A DNA stretch of 64,000 bases from Halococcus salsus (GTDB lineage: Archaea > Halobacteriota > Halobacteria > Halobacteriales > Halococcaceae), in the NCBI RefSeq assembly GCF_009900715.1, contig NZ_JAAAJC010000001.1:1105216-1169215 (forward strand), read 5' to 3'. Under the pieces are notes generated by a model. The model did not search any database. It worked only from the letters and a program-made list of their open reading frames with translations, and was not told the DNA's origin. The translations under genes were made by a program, and so were the position numbers. Below are positions 1-8,696 of this stretch, piece after piece (the stretch's first letter is position 1; each line of letters starts with the position of its first letter).

Positions 1-345
1 CTGGACGGCGTTGAGCGCGAACTGGACCGCGACCGCCGCATCGACCGCGTTGCCGCCCGCGTCGAGCACGTCGGTGCCGGCCGTGACCGCCCGCGGATCG
101 CTCGCCGCCACTATCCCGTCGCTACTGGTGGCCGTGTCGACCCGCTCGATCCGCTCGCGTTCGTCGTCCCAGGCGGACGCGCGGCCGGCGCTCATCGAGA
201 GTGCCCCCGCCCCGAGTGCGACGGCCGATCCCTTCAGAAACGTTCGTCGGTCGCTTCCCGATCGGGTTTTCGGCTCCCGATCCGCGAGTTCGCTCGCTGG
301 TGAATCCGTTACCGTCGATGTCCCGTCATCGTCGTGCTGTGACAT
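1..345 (-). CDS. ggt: Gamma-glutamyltransferase, Tat-exported (N-terminal part)
   Basis: Only the first 115 codons are present; the gene runs off the left edge. Residues 32-39 read DRRTFLKG, a twin-arginine motif, followed by a hydrophobic stretch and an AGRASA cleavage-like site near residue 58, so the product should be folded and then exported by Tat. The mature part opens with the family signature near residues 91-105 (DVLDAGGNAVDAAVA). The family cleaves gamma-glutamyl peptides such as gamma-Glu-Cys. An AT-rich box (GATTTAAGA, reverse strand, about 370-378) lies 27 nt before the ATG, which fits a leaderless mRNA. A second, signal-less homologue occurs at 31126-32796. Confidence 0.85.
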   Translation of the reverse strand, partial: MSQHDDDGTSTVTDSPASELADREPKTRSGSDRRTFLKGSAVALGAGALSMSAGRASAWDDERERIERVDTATSSDGIVAASDPRAVTAGTDVLDAGGNAVDAAVAVQFALNAVQ

Positions 346-518
346 ACCGTACGAACGTGTCGTGCTACCGTCTTAAATCCACAGCACGATCGACAGCCTC
401 GGACCGTCGCGATGACGTCGATCCACGGTCTTCGCGACTGGATTACCGGTACCCGAAACGGCCTAGGTTTCCTCCGGTTCCGTCACCGTTTTTCGCGGTC
501 GGCGGCTACGCGGAATCG

Positions 519-1619
519 ATGACGGAGGACCTGTTTACGCCGCTTTCGTTGCGCGAGACCGAAGCCCGGAATCGGGTGATGGTCTCGCCGATGTGTCAGT
601 ACTCGTGTGAAGACCGTGACGGGATGGCCTCGAACTGGCATCTCGTTCATCTGGGAAGTCGCGCGGTCGGCGGGGCCGGCATCGTGATGACCGAAGCCAC
701 CGCCGTCGAACCTCGTGGGCGGATATCGCCCGAGGACCTCGGCATCTGGAGCGACGAGCACGGCGAAGCGCTCGCGCCGACCGCCGAGTTCATCGCCGAC
801 CAGGGGTCGGTCCCGGCGATCCAGCTGGCTCACGCCGGTCGGAAGGCCGCGACGAGCCGGCCGTGGGAGGGGCACGACCCGCTCCAGCCCGACGAGGGTG
901 GCTGGGAGGTGCTCGCACCGAGCGACGACGCGTGGGACTACGGCGACCAGGAGTCCCCGCCGCTGAAGAAGGCCGACCAGGACGACATCGAGGGCGTGAT
1001 CGACTCCTTCCGCGAGAGCGCCGAACGCGCGCTCGACGCCGGCTTCGAGGTCGCGGAGGTCCACGCGGCCCACGGCTACCTCCTCCACGAGTTCCTCTCG
1101 CCGGTCACGAACCACCGCGAGGACGACTACGGGGGCAGCTTCGAGAACCGCGCGCGCTTGGTTCGGGAAGTCACCGAGGCGGTGCGCGAGGTCTGGCCCG
1201 ACGACAAACCCGTCTTCGTTCGTATCTCGGCGACCGACTGGATCGAGGGGCAGGAATCGTGGGACCCCGACCAGTCCGCACGGCTCGCGGACGTGCTCTA
1301 CGAGGCCGGCGCGGACCTGCTCGACGTGAGTGCCGGCGGGGCCGACCCCGCTCAGGAAGTCCCCCACTCCGGGCCGAACTACCAGGTGCCCTACGCCGAG
1401 CACATCAGCGAACAGAAGGAGAGCGACATCGCGATCGGCGCGGTCGGCGGGATCGAGACCGCCGAACAGGCCGATGCGATCGTTCGCAACGACCGCGCGG
1501 ACCTCGCGATCCTCGCGCGCGAACACCTTCGTGACCCCTACTTCTCGCTCCACGCCGCCGACACGCTCGACCAGTCCGAGGAGGCCCCGGTGCCGGACCA
1601 GTACCGCCGCGGGTTCTGA
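519..1619 (+). CDS. NADH:flavin oxidoreductase, old yellow enzyme (YqjM-like)
   Basis: A 366-residue protein of the FMN-dependent ene-reductase family, which reduces activated C=C bonds with NAD(P)H. Early residues SPMCQYS place Cys26 and Tyr28 as in the YqjM subgroup, and the substrate-binding pair HAAH lies in VHAAHGYLLHEFLSP near residue 180. The C-terminal FMN phosphate site is seen as GGIETAEQAD followed by LAREHLRDPYF. The ATG at 519 is chosen because family homology begins there; in-frame upstream sequence is not protein-like, and a T-rich box (about 488-494) lies 27 nt upstream. The physiological substrate is unknown. Confidence 0.9.
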   Translation: MTEDLFTPLSLRETEARNRVMVSPMCQYSCEDRDGMASNWHLVHLGSRAVGGAGIVMTEATAVEPRGRISPEDLGIWSDEHGEALAPTAEFIADQGSVPAIQLAHAGRKAATSRPWEGHDPLQPDEGGWEVLAPSDDAWDYGDQESPPLKKADQDDIEGVIDSFRESAERALDAGFEVAEVHAAHGYLLHEFLSPVTNHREDDYGGSFENRARLVREVTEAVREVWPDDKPVFVRISATDWIEGQESWDPDQSARLADVLYEAGADLLDVSAGGADPAQEVPHSGPNYQVPYAEHISEQKESDIAIGAVGGIETAEQADAIVRNDRADLAILAREHLRDPYFSLHAADTLDQSEEAPVPDQYRRGF

Positions 1620-1701
1620 TCTCTTCGGCGGTTCTAATCCCCCGGCCGTCTCGACTGCCGGTGCCGAAAGAGGTTATCGTGTTCCATTCGTTTTCCGGGA
1701 C

Positions 1702-2538
1702 GTGGCAACGAACAACCAGAGCGACACGTTCGACATCGGCGGCGAGGACACGGTTCACCGACTCGGCTTCGGCGCGATGCGACTCACAGGAGAAGACATC
1801 ATCGGGCCGCCGGAGGACGAGGCGGCGGCGAAGGACGTCCTCCACCGCGCGACCGACCTCGGCGTCGACTTCATCGACACCGCCGACTCCTACGGGCCGG
1901 CGGTCTCCGAGCGCCTGATCGGCGAGGCGCTCGCGCCCTACGACGACGCCTTCGTGGCGACCAAAGGTGGCCTCTGGCGCGACGACCGCGACGGTTCGTG
2001 GCCCAAGTGTGGCCAGCCGGGCTACCTCCGGAACGCGATCCTCGGGAGTCTCGACCGACTCCAGGTCGACCAGATCGACCTCTATCAGTACCACCGGCCC
2101 GACCCCGACGTCGACTACGCCGACGCCGTCGGGACGTTCGCGGACTTCAAGGACGAGGGCAAGGTCAAACACGTCGGCGTCTCGAACGCCTCCGTCGAGC
2201 AGATCGAGGAGGCCCGCGACGTGGTCGAGATCGCAACCGTCCAGAACCAGTACAACATCGGCGACCGTGAGGACGAGGAGGTCCTCGAATACTGTGAGGA
2301 GAACGACATCGGCTTCATCCCGTGGGCCCCGCTCGGCTCAGGCGAGCTCGACGGGCTCAACGAAGTGGCCGACAACCACGACGCGACGGAGTACCAAGTG
2401 GGGCTGGCGTGGTTGCTCCAGCATTCTCCTGTTATGCTCCCGATCCCGGGAACGAGCAGCGTCGACCACCTCGAAGAGAACGTCGCCGCCTCGGAAATCG
2501 ACCTCACCGACGAGGAGATCGAGACGATCGAGAACTGA
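1702..2538 (+). CDS. Aldo/keto reductase
   Basis: A 278-residue NADPH-dependent aldo/keto reductase. The catalytic tetrad is visible as Asp and Tyr in DTADSYG, Lys in VATKG and His in YQYHRPD. The cofactor end is the IPGTSSVDHLEEN segment near the C-terminus. A GTG start at 1702 is inferred because alignment to the family begins within about 20 residues; no ATG is available nearby. It follows the flavin oxidoreductase by 82 nt on the same strand, so the two redox genes may be cotranscribed. Substrate unknown. Confidence 0.87.
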   Translation: MATNNQSDTFDIGGEDTVHRLGFGAMRLTGEDIIGPPEDEAAAKDVLHRATDLGVDFIDTADSYGPAVSERLIGEALAPYDDAFVATKGGLWRDDRDGSWPKCGQPGYLRNAILGSLDRLQVDQIDLYQYHRPDPDVDYADAVGTFADFKDEGKVKHVGVSNASVEQIEEARDVVEIATVQNQYNIGDREDEEVLEYCEENDIGFIPWAPLGSGELDGLNEVADNHDATEYQVGLAWLLQHSPVMLPIPGTSSVDHLEENVAASEIDLTDEEIETIEN

Positions 2539-2806
2539 AGCGACCGGCAGACACCGACTTCATCGACTCTTTTCGAATGTTGTCCCTGACCCGAGTGCGG
2601 TGGCGCGCGCTCGCGGTCGTGCGCGAACGGACGTGAGCGCGCGACCACGAATCGGCGTGCGAGGGATGAGCATCGCAGCGAGCGGAGCGAGCGAGAAGCG
2701 CAGTCGGCTGGGGAGGCACGTGGCTTGCGGTTCTCAGTTGTATCGGGAATCGCCGTAGACGGATCAGTGATCGTCACTTTGTGGATTCCGTGACTTAGTG
2801 CGAAGG
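2539..2806. other. Intergenic region with strong hairpin and GAGCGAGCG-type repeat
   Basis: Gene-free stretch between convergent genes. A 9-bp stem (CGCGCGCTC at 2604-2612 with GAGCGCGCG at 2635-2643, 22-nt loop), extended by TGG/CCA, follows the aldo/keto reductase gene. It is followed by purine-rich GCGAGCGGAGCGAGCGA (about 2679-2695) and the motif AGTCGGCTGGGGAGGC. From memory, similar tracts recur between genes in many haloarchaea. It may act as a terminator or a structured RNA; nothing here proves transcription. Confidence 0.4.
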
Positions 2807-3364
2807 TCACTCAATTCGGTCGCACCAATCCTCCCGAAGCAACCCATACCGAATATTGTCCATGTACTCGCCGTCGACGAACCGATCCCGTCTGATTCGT
2901 CCCTCCTCTTCGAAACCGAGGGATTCCAGAAGCCCCCGAGAAGCGTCGTTGAACGCGTAGACACCCGCTCCGACCGCGGGATGGTCGTAGGTCCGGAACA
3001 CGTAGTCGACCACCAGTGAGACCATCTCCGTCGCGTAGCCCTCGCCGTGGACCTCGGGGATCAGCCAGTAACCGAGTTCGGGACGTCGCCAGTCGGCGTC
3101 CCTGACTGTCATCCCGCCGATCCGTCGGACGTCGTCCTCGTCCGGTGATCCCGGTCCCGCGTCGTCGCCGTCGAGACAGACGAGGAATCGGTCCGTACCG
3201 TCGTCCTCCTTGGGGATCTCGAACTGCTCGCGATTTTTCGGCGAGTTGCCGAGCGGGTAGCGGAGTTCGGGGTTCGCCGCCGCACGCTGGAGGAACGGCA
3301 CGTCCTCCTGCTCGACGGTACGAAGGGTGACTTGCTCGCCGCTCGCGACGCGTGCGCCGGGCAT
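2807..3364 (-). CDS. GNAT family N-acetyltransferase (RimJ/RimL type)
   Basis: A 185-residue acetyltransferase of the RimJ/RimL subgroup, which transfers acetyl from acetyl-CoA to protein N-termini or small amines. Typical features are the opening VTLRTVEQEDVPFL, the central GYWLIPEVHGEGYATEM with the acetyl-CoA loop (G-E-G-Y-A-T), and the C-terminal NDASRGLLESLGFEEEGR motif. ATG at 3364 is preferred; a GTG seven codons earlier (3385) is possible. It converges on the aldo/keto reductase across the hairpin region. The substrate is not predictable. Confidence 0.85.
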   Translation of the reverse strand: MPGARVASGEQVTLRTVEQEDVPFLQRAAANPELRYPLGNSPKNREQFEIPKEDDGTDRFLVCLDGDDAGPGSPDEDDVRRIGGMTVRDADWRRPELGYWLIPEVHGEGYATEMVSLVVDYVFRTYDHPAVGAGVYAFNDASRGLLESLGFEEEGRIRRDRFVDGEYMDNIRYGLLREDWCDRIE

Positions 3365-3524
3365 GGACACACCGAGCACGACCACTGCAATACGCTTTCG
3401 CCCGAACGAAGCCGAAGCTCGATACGACGAAGGGCGTGAAGGGGCATCACGTCGACCAACGAACGAACCGATGAATCATGCAATCGGGCAGTACAGTTAA
3501 TTATCCCGAGGTGGTGCTGGAACC

Positions 3525-4271
3525 ATGGACGGCGGCTGGGGGTCGTTTCGAACCGTCGACGGGACGGCGTCGGTCGGCGACGAGGCGCTCCGGATCGAAC
3601 GCTCTCCGGGGCGATTCGTTCGTGGGCAGCGAACGCGATGGCACACCGGCGACCGTCGACAGCGGGTCGTCGCGCTCGGCAAATTGCTCGGGTTCGTGCT
3701 GACCCCGCTGTTCGCGGTCTATCAGGTCTCGATGGCGCTCGGGACCGCGGCTGGGACGGTCGCAGCCCTCTCGTTCGGTTTCGTCGTACTCGGGTTCGTT
3801 CAGTTCCTCCGGGAACGGACCCGGAACACGCGGATCGAACTCTCGACCATCGAGCGTGTCACGCTCGACGAGGACGGTCGGGAACTACGGCTCACGCACG
3901 GCGCGTCGGGTCGTCTGGCTCGATTCGACGCCTGGATCCGACGGTGGCTCTCCGCTCGGGGATTCTCGGCGGCGGACGACACGGAAACCGAAACCACGCT
4001 CACGCTCCTCACTAACGACGACGTTCGGGCGGCGCGGGCGGCCCTCCGAGCGCGGGGAATTTCCGTTGTCGACGACGCTTCCACGGACGAAGGCGAAGTC
4101 GAGACGGAGTATCACTACGAGATACGGAACGGGGTGGTGTTCTGCGACCTCTGTGGAGCGCAGGTCTCGCCGAACGACCGGACCTGCCCGTCGTGTGAAC
4201 GACGGCTGAAGGTCGACGGATCGGCTGAAGACGAGGTACGGGAATCCCGGGAGCGAACGGTCGAATACTGA
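3525..4271 (+). CDS. Haloarchaeal membrane protein with C-terminal zinc ribbon
   Basis: I do not recognise a named family. The 248-residue product has an N-terminal soluble segment containing SFRTVDG, two hydrophobic helices (about residues 50-95), a charged cytoplasmic-type region, and near residues 210-230 a four-cysteine zinc ribbon (CDLCG...CPSCE). Its N-terminus and two-helix layout resemble the shorter 163-residue protein at 6630-7121, so the two look like paralogues, this one having gained a long tail with the ribbon. Function unknown; a membrane-tethered sensing or assembly role is only a guess. Confidence 0.7.
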   Translation: MDGGWGSFRTVDGTASVGDEALRIERSPGRFVRGQRTRWHTGDRRQRVVALGKLLGFVLTPLFAVYQVSMALGTAAGTVAALSFGFVVLGFVQFLRERTRNTRIELSTIERVTLDEDGRELRLTHGASGRLARFDAWIRRWLSARGFSAADDTETETTLTLLTNDDVRAARAALRARGISVVDDASTDEGEVETEYHYEIRNGVVFCDLCGAQVSPNDRTCPSCERRLKVDGSAEDEVRESRERTVEY

Positions 4272-4301
4272 CCGGCGACCGCTTATCGGTCGGTTTGAGC
4301 G

Positions 4302-5336
4302 TTACCAGGTGCCGTGGAACGTGTCGAACTCGAGGTCTTCGAGCGGTTCGTTGCCGACGGCGATCTCGTACTCCCCAGGAGTCAACATCGGCTTGTGGAA
4401 GCGCGGGCCATCGTCGGTCGTGATCCGCGGACAGCCGGTGTTGACGAACGCATCCATGTCGAAGTTTCGGAGTCTGTCGGGCGTGACCTCGTCCATCGTG
4501 ATGAGGTAGGCGTTCTCGTTCTCCTCGACGATCTGCTCGGCCTGGTCCCAGCGACCCTGGCCGATCTTGGTACAGAAGATGACGCCCCACTTCGTGGCGT
4601 CCATCGCGCGGTGCACAGCACCATAGCGCTGTTTCAGGAACTTCTCCGTATCGGCGACCGAGACGGCGTTGTTCACCGGATCGGCGATGACGACCTTCTT
4701 CTCCGGGTGTTCCATCGCCAGCCCGAGGGGGTGGAACTTGCCGCCGCCGACGTAGAGGATCTGGTCGGCATCGATGTCGGCCGAGGCGTAGTTGCAGCCG
4801 AGGACCTGGCCTTCGTGAGTGAGGCGCTCGTCGCCACGGCGGGTGTGCACGGTGAAGTCGCGGGCTTCGAGCCACTCGCGCATCTCCTCGAACTTGTTCA
4901 TGTGCTGAGCGGTGGTGACGAGCCCGACGTCCTCCTCGGGGAGTTCGTCGAGCGCGTCGGTCATGATCGGTTCGACGTCCACATTTGAAAAGAGCGGGAC
5001 GTAGATGATCTTGTCCGACTCCTTCATCGGGGAGTGGCCGAAGTGGACGAAGACATCTGTGCGGCGCATCAGGAAGGTGTCGAGGTCGCAGGCCCCGTAG
5101 CACGGCTGGCCCGAGAGCATCACGCGCACGTCGTCCGGGAGGAGGTCCCGAAGGTCGTCGGTCACGGCGGGGCCGCGGCGTTTCAGCCCCTCGGGGAACT
5201 GGAGACCGACCTTCTTCGCGTCGCGCTCCTCGACGGCCTCGACGATCCGTTCGAGTTCGTAGTCCCACTCGCGGTCGTGTTTGAGCGACATCCCGGTTCG
5301 GGTGAGGTCGCCCTCCGATGGCTCGGTGTGGCTCAT
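4302..5336 (-). CDS. dph2: Diphthamide synthase, archaeal Dph2
   Basis: A 344-residue 2-(3-amino-3-carboxypropyl)histidine synthase. This noncanonical radical-SAM enzyme begins diphthamide synthesis by modifying a histidine of elongation factor 2. The three cysteines that ligate the 4Fe-4S cluster in archaeal Dph2 are visible as GQPCYGAC, LGCNYA and NTGCPR, spaced along three repeated domains. VGLQFPEGLKRRGP near the start is typical. The ATG at 5336 (MSHTEPSEG) is preferred over upstream in-frame codons because a TATA box lies 27 nt before it. Confidence 0.92.
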   Translation of the reverse strand: MSHTEPSEGDLTRTGMSLKHDREWDYELERIVEAVEERDAKKVGLQFPEGLKRRGPAVTDDLRDLLPDDVRVMLSGQPCYGACDLDTFLMRRTDVFVHFGHSPMKESDKIIYVPLFSNVDVEPIMTDALDELPEEDVGLVTTAQHMNKFEEMREWLEARDFTVHTRRGDERLTHEGQVLGCNYASADIDADQILYVGGGKFHPLGLAMEHPEKKVVIADPVNNAVSVADTEKFLKQRYGAVHRAMDATKWGVIFCTKIGQGRWDQAEQIVEENENAYLITMDEVTPDRLRNFDMDAFVNTGCPRITTDDGPRFHKPMLTPGEYEIAVGNEPLEDLEFDTFHGTW

Positions 5337-5359
5337 TGGGATGGATTGGGTGTCATGAC

Positions 5360-5366
5360 GTTTAAT
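5360..5366 (-). promoter_or_regulatory. TATA box of dph2
   Basis: Reverse-strand ATTAAAC centred 27 nt upstream of the dph2 ATG, the spacing expected for a leaderless haloarchaeal transcript. It supports the chosen start. Confidence 0.55.
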
Positions 5367-5450
5367 CTCGGTGTTTCCATGGGCGAATCGGTCGGCCCGT
5401 GACGTCGACGTCACTCGGGGATTGAAACCGTCCGCCCGCCTACACCTGGT

Positions 5451-6107
5451 ATGGCCGACCTCTCGCTCGAACACGTCTACGCCGAGCCCGACAGTCCTAC
5501 CGACGGCCCCGCACCCGCGGTGTTCGTCCTCCACGGCCGTGGGGCCGACGAGGAGGACCTCTTACCCGTGGCCCAGCACCTCCCCGACGAACTCGCCGTC
5601 GTCAGCCTCCGTGCGCCCGATCGGTTGATGGGGGGCTACACCTGGTACGAACTCGAGATGCCCGACGGCGACCTCCATCGAAGCCAACCGAACCAGGAGG
5701 AGTTCCACCGAAGCCTCGACTCGGTCTCCGAGAGCATCGATGCCGCCATCGAGACCTACGACCTCGATCCGGACCGAATCGGATTGCTCGGTTTCAGTCA
5801 GGGGTCGATCACGAGCCTCGCGCTCCTCTGTGAACACCCCGAGCGGTTCGCGTGGGTGGTGGCGCTCCACGGCTACCTCGCGGACTCACACGCCGATATG
5901 GAGCCGGCGGGCATCGAGGGGAAGCCGGTGTTCGTCGGGTCGGGAACGATGGATCAGGTGATCCCGACCGAACGCGCCGAGGCCGCCGCCGACCGCCTCC
6001 GGGAGCTGGGGGCCGACGTCGAATCCAACCAGTACGGGTCCGCCCACGGGATCGGGCGGGACGAACTGGCCGATATCGTGGCGTGGGTCGAAAGCAGGAT
6101 GAGATAG
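5451..6107 (+). CDS. Phospholipase/carboxylesterase-type alpha/beta hydrolase
   Basis: A 218-residue serine hydrolase of the carboxylesterase/phospholipase family 2 (YpfH-like). The oxyanion segment is LHGRGADEEDL, the nucleophile sits in GFSQGS near residue 120, the acid is the Asp in GTMDQVIP and the base is the His in SAHGIG. These are in the expected order and spacing. It has no signal peptide and is probably a cytoplasmic esterase acting on short acyl esters or acyl-proteins. It is divergent from dph2 and followed 50 nt later by a YlbF-like gene. Confidence 0.88.
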   Translation: MADLSLEHVYAEPDSPTDGPAPAVFVLHGRGADEEDLLPVAQHLPDELAVVSLRAPDRLMGGYTWYELEMPDGDLHRSQPNQEEFHRSLDSVSESIDAAIETYDLDPDRIGLLGFSQGSITSLALLCEHPERFAWVVALHGYLADSHADMEPAGIEGKPVFVGSGTMDQVIPTERAEAAADRLRELGADVESNQYGSAHGIGRDELADIVAWVESRMR

Positions 6108-6157
6108 TCACCTCCGCCACCGTCAGACTGAAGCGGTGGACGGCCCGTGATCGAACG

Positions 6158-6562
6158 ATGAGCACGGATTCGGACGTCGAGACCGGCATCGACCCCACCA
6201 CCCGGTCACCGGAAGCGGTCGCGGGCGACCTCGGGGCGGCGATCGCCGCGACCGACGAGTACGAGCGCTACGTCGAGACGAAGACCGCCGTCGAGGAGAG
6301 CCCCGAAGCTCAGGAGCGGGTCCGGGAGTTCGAGCGCCTCCGCGACGGGTTCGTCCAGGCCCGCCAGATCGGCGAGGCCACGGAGGAGGACCGCGAGACC
6401 CTCCTGGCCGCCCAGCGCGAACTCCATTCCCTCCCCGAGATGGCCGCCTACCTCGCGGCCCAGCAGGAACTCGACGCGCGGCTCGAACGTCTCAACACCG
6501 CCATCGGGACCGACCTCGACGTGGACTTCGGCGACCGCATCGGCAGCTGTTGTCAGGACTGA
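6158..6562 (+). CDS. YlbF/YmcA-family protein (DUF964)
   Basis: A 134-residue mostly helical protein. It matches the pattern of YlbF-type regulators: an N-terminal pair of helices (AIAATDEYERYVETKTAVEE) and a long second helix pair (FERLRDGFVQARQ, then LPEMAAYLAAQQEL). Bacterial relatives form a complex that affects RNase Y and biofilm or competence regulation; the archaeal role is not known. The C-terminus ends with a CysCys pair (GSCCQD), as in Fe-S-binding members of the YlbF/YmcA group. The ATG at 6158 is the first codon within the conserved frame. Confidence 0.75.
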   Translation: MSTDSDVETGIDPTTRSPEAVAGDLGAAIAATDEYERYVETKTAVEESPEAQERVREFERLRDGFVQARQIGEATEEDRETLLAAQRELHSLPEMAAYLAAQQELDARLERLNTAIGTDLDVDFGDRIGSCCQD

Positions 6563-6629
6563 CTATCGAAGCACGAGGAGTCTCTGGACGCCGAAGGATA
6601 CAAACCGAACCCGCGTGCGGGTACTGGGA

Positions 6630-7121
6630 ATGGACGAGGAGGCGACAAGCTTCCGGACGAAGCGCGGCCGATGCGTGCTCGATAGCGAGGCCGGCGAGCT
6701 ACGATTGACGTCGAGCTGGCGCGGGCTGTTCAAGCGGTATTACGAAGGGAACAAGCTCGTTTTCGGAGGGATGGTTCTCGGCTTGGGCTCCCTCCCGATC
6801 GCACTGCTCTCGGCGGATCGAAGAACGCTACTCGTGGGGCTGGGTTTACTCGTAGTCCTCATCGCTGGCGGCCGGCTCTCCAACTCCGTGCGGGGATTCA
6901 CGACTGCCCGCCGAATTCCGCTCGATTCGGTCGTCGCCATCGAGCCGATCGAGGGTTCGGCGGTGACACGGCCGCGGTTCGTCGTCTCCTATTCAGCGGC
7001 AGGCACAGTGAAAAAACGATACGTGATGTTGCCGTCACGGTATCTCTCCTATACAGGTGAGGAATTCGAGAAGGCCAAATCCCTCTTTCGGCGGCACGAC
7101 CTCCCGCTCGAAGCGTTCTGA
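6630..7121 (+). CDS. Haloarchaeal two-helix membrane protein
   Basis: Unrecognised 163-residue protein. An N-terminal segment with SFRTKRGR is followed by two hydrophobic helices (about residues 45-80: VFGGMVLGLGSLPIALL, then LLVGLGLLVVLIAGG) and a soluble domain ending in a basic KKRYVMLPSRYLSYTG segment. It resembles the N-terminal two thirds of the product of 3525-4271 but lacks the zinc ribbon. The ATG at 6630 is preferred to the GTG at 6615. It is followed by the pyr genes but has no obvious link to them. Confidence 0.65.
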   Translation: MDEEATSFRTKRGRCVLDSEAGELRLTSSWRGLFKRYYEGNKLVFGGMVLGLGSLPIALLSADRRTLLVGLGLLVVLIAGGRLSNSVRGFTTARRIPLDSVVAIEPIEGSAVTRPRFVVSYSAAGTVKKRYVMLPSRYLSYTGEEFEKAKSLFRRHDLPLEAF

Positions 7122-7191
7122 CTGGCGCGGTTGTGCCGAACAGGTCAGCCCAATAGATACAAGTCCTCAGGCCAACCGACTGCTGGTAACG

Positions 7192-7230
7192 ATGGCAGAG
7201 CCCGAGCGGCGCAACGGTGGTTGGTCGTGA
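7192..7230 (+). other. Possible 12-codon leader frame overlapping pyrB
   Basis: ATG at 7192 opens [12 protein letters not shown] and stops with TGA at 7228-7230, which overlaps the GTG start of pyrB (7227-7229) as GTGA. A weak AT-rich box (CAATAGATAC, 7151-7160) would place transcription initiation just before this ATG. Translation of such a short frame is unproven; it may be chance. Confidence 0.3.
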
Positions 7231-8159
7231 GCCTCGCGGACGGCGACACCGACCAGGTCGTCAGCGCGAAGGACCTCTCGCGCGCGGACATCGAGACGGT
7301 GTGTGACCGCGCGGCCGAGATCGAGCGCTCGCCACCGGACCGCGCGCGCCACGCCGGGACCCTGCTCGGCCTCCTCTTCTTCGAGCCGAGCACGCGCACG
7401 CGGATGAGCTTCGAATCGGCGATCAAGCGCCTCGGCGGCGACGCGCTCGGGATGGGCTCGGTCGAATCCTCCAGCGCGGCCAAGGGCGAGAGCCTCGCCG
7501 ACACGGTGCGCGTCACCGAGGGCTACGCCGACGCGCTGGTGCTCCGCCACCCGAGCGAGGGCGCGGCGACGATGGCCGCGGAGTTCGTCGACGTCCCGCT
7601 CATCAACGCGGGCGACGGCGCGGGCCAGCACCCGACCCAGACCCTCCTCGACCTCTACACGATGCGCGAGAACACGGATGGCCTCTCGGACCTCACGGTG
7701 GGGATCATGGGCGACCTGAAGTATGGTAGAACCGTGCACTCGCTGGCCTACGCGCTCACGAAGTTCGACGCCCGTCAGCACTTCATCAGCCCCGAGAGCC
7801 TTCGCCTTCCGCGTTCTGTGCGCTACGACCTCCACGAAGCGGGCGCGAACGTCAAGGAACACACCGACCTCGACACCGTGCTCCCGGAGCTCGACGTGCT
7901 CTACGTCACCCGGATCCAGCGCGAGCGCTTCCCCGACGAGAACGAGTACCGCCAGGTCGCGGGCGAGTACCGGATCGACGCCGCGGGCCTCGACGCCGCG
8001 CGCGACGACCTCACCCTGATGCACCCGCTCCCGCGGGTCGACGAGATCGCCCCGGACGTGGACGAGACCCAGCACGCCCACTACTTCGAACAGGCCCACA
8101 ACGGGGTCCCAGTTAGGATGGCGCTGCTCGACCTCCTGCTCGATGGAGGACAGTCGTGA
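7227..8159 (+). CDS. pyrB: Aspartate carbamoyltransferase, catalytic subunit
   Basis: A 310-residue catalytic chain that condenses carbamoyl phosphate with aspartate in the committed step of pyrimidine synthesis. Ligand-binding motifs are clear: [14 protein letters not shown] for carbamoyl phosphate, [13 protein letters not shown] in the middle and HPLPRVDEI near the C-terminus. The GTG at 7227 gives [19 protein letters not shown], close to the usual family start; further upstream the frame is not conserved-looking. The stop overlaps the pyrI start (GTGA), so the two subunits are translationally coupled. Confidence 0.93.
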   Translation: MSLADGDTDQVVSAKDLSRADIETVCDRAAEIERSPPDRARHAGTLLGLLFFEPSTRTRMSFESAIKRLGGDALGMGSVESSSAAKGESLADTVRVTEGYADALVLRHPSEGAATMAAEFVDVPLINAGDGAGQHPTQTLLDLYTMRENTDGLSDLTVGIMGDLKYGRTVHSLAYALTKFDARQHFISPESLRLPRSVRYDLHEAGANVKEHTDLDTVLPELDVLYVTRIQRERFPDENEYRQVAGEYRIDAAGLDAARDDLTLMHPLPRVDEIAPDVDETQHAHYFEQAHNGVPVRMALLDLLLDGGQS

Positions 8160-8662
8160 ACGATCCGACGGACGGTGATCGAGGCGGCGACCACGGGGCC
8201 GACCAGCCGGCCCACGAACTCCGGATCAGCAAGATCGAGAGCGGGACCGTGATCGACCACATCGCAGGCGGCCACGCGCCCGACGTGCTCGCGATCCTCG
8301 GTATCGACAGCTCGACCGACGAGGTCGTGAGCGTCGGGATGAACGTTCCCTCCGACCGGCTGGGTCGCAAGGACGTCGTGAAGATCGAGGGGCGCGAACT
8401 CAGTCAGGACGAGGTCGACGTGATCTCGCTGATCGCGCCCGCCGCGTCGATCAACATCATCCGCGGGTTCGCGGTCGCCGAGAAGAACCGGGTCGAACGG
8501 CCCGACTTCGTCGAGGGCGTGCTGTCGTGTCCGAACCGCAACTGCATCTCCACCGAGGGTGAACCCGTCGCCTCGCGGTTCGCGGTGCTCGACGACGGGG
8601 TGCGCTGTGTCTACTGCGAGACCATCGTCCGCGAACAGCTCGCCGACCACATCTCCGTCTGA
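8156..8662 (+). CDS. pyrI: Aspartate carbamoyltransferase, regulatory subunit
   Basis: A 168-residue regulatory chain that binds nucleotide effectors and joins PyrB trimers into the holoenzyme. The N-terminal allosteric domain begins at [15 protein letters not shown], and the C-terminal zinc domain carries four cysteines as CPNRNC and CVYC. About 20 extra acidic and polar residues precede the usual start, which is common in halophiles. The GTG start at 8156 overlaps the pyrB stop by 4 nt. Its presence implies that this organism's ATCase is under feedback control. Confidence 0.93.
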   Translation: MNDPTDGDRGGDHGADQPAHELRISKIESGTVIDHIAGGHAPDVLAILGIDSSTDEVVSVGMNVPSDRLGRKDVVKIEGRELSQDEVDVISLIAPAASINIIRGFAVAEKNRVERPDFVEGVLSCPNRNCISTEGEPVASRFAVLDDGVRCVYCETIVREQLADHISV

Positions 8663-8696
8663 CGTCTTCAGTCCGACCGATACCCGACCTCGTTCC

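Noticed and set aside
483-1553. 356-codon frame opposite the flavin oxidoreductase
   Set aside because: Arg/Asp/Val-rich composition typical of an antisense reading in high-GC DNA; the plus-strand gene has all motifs.
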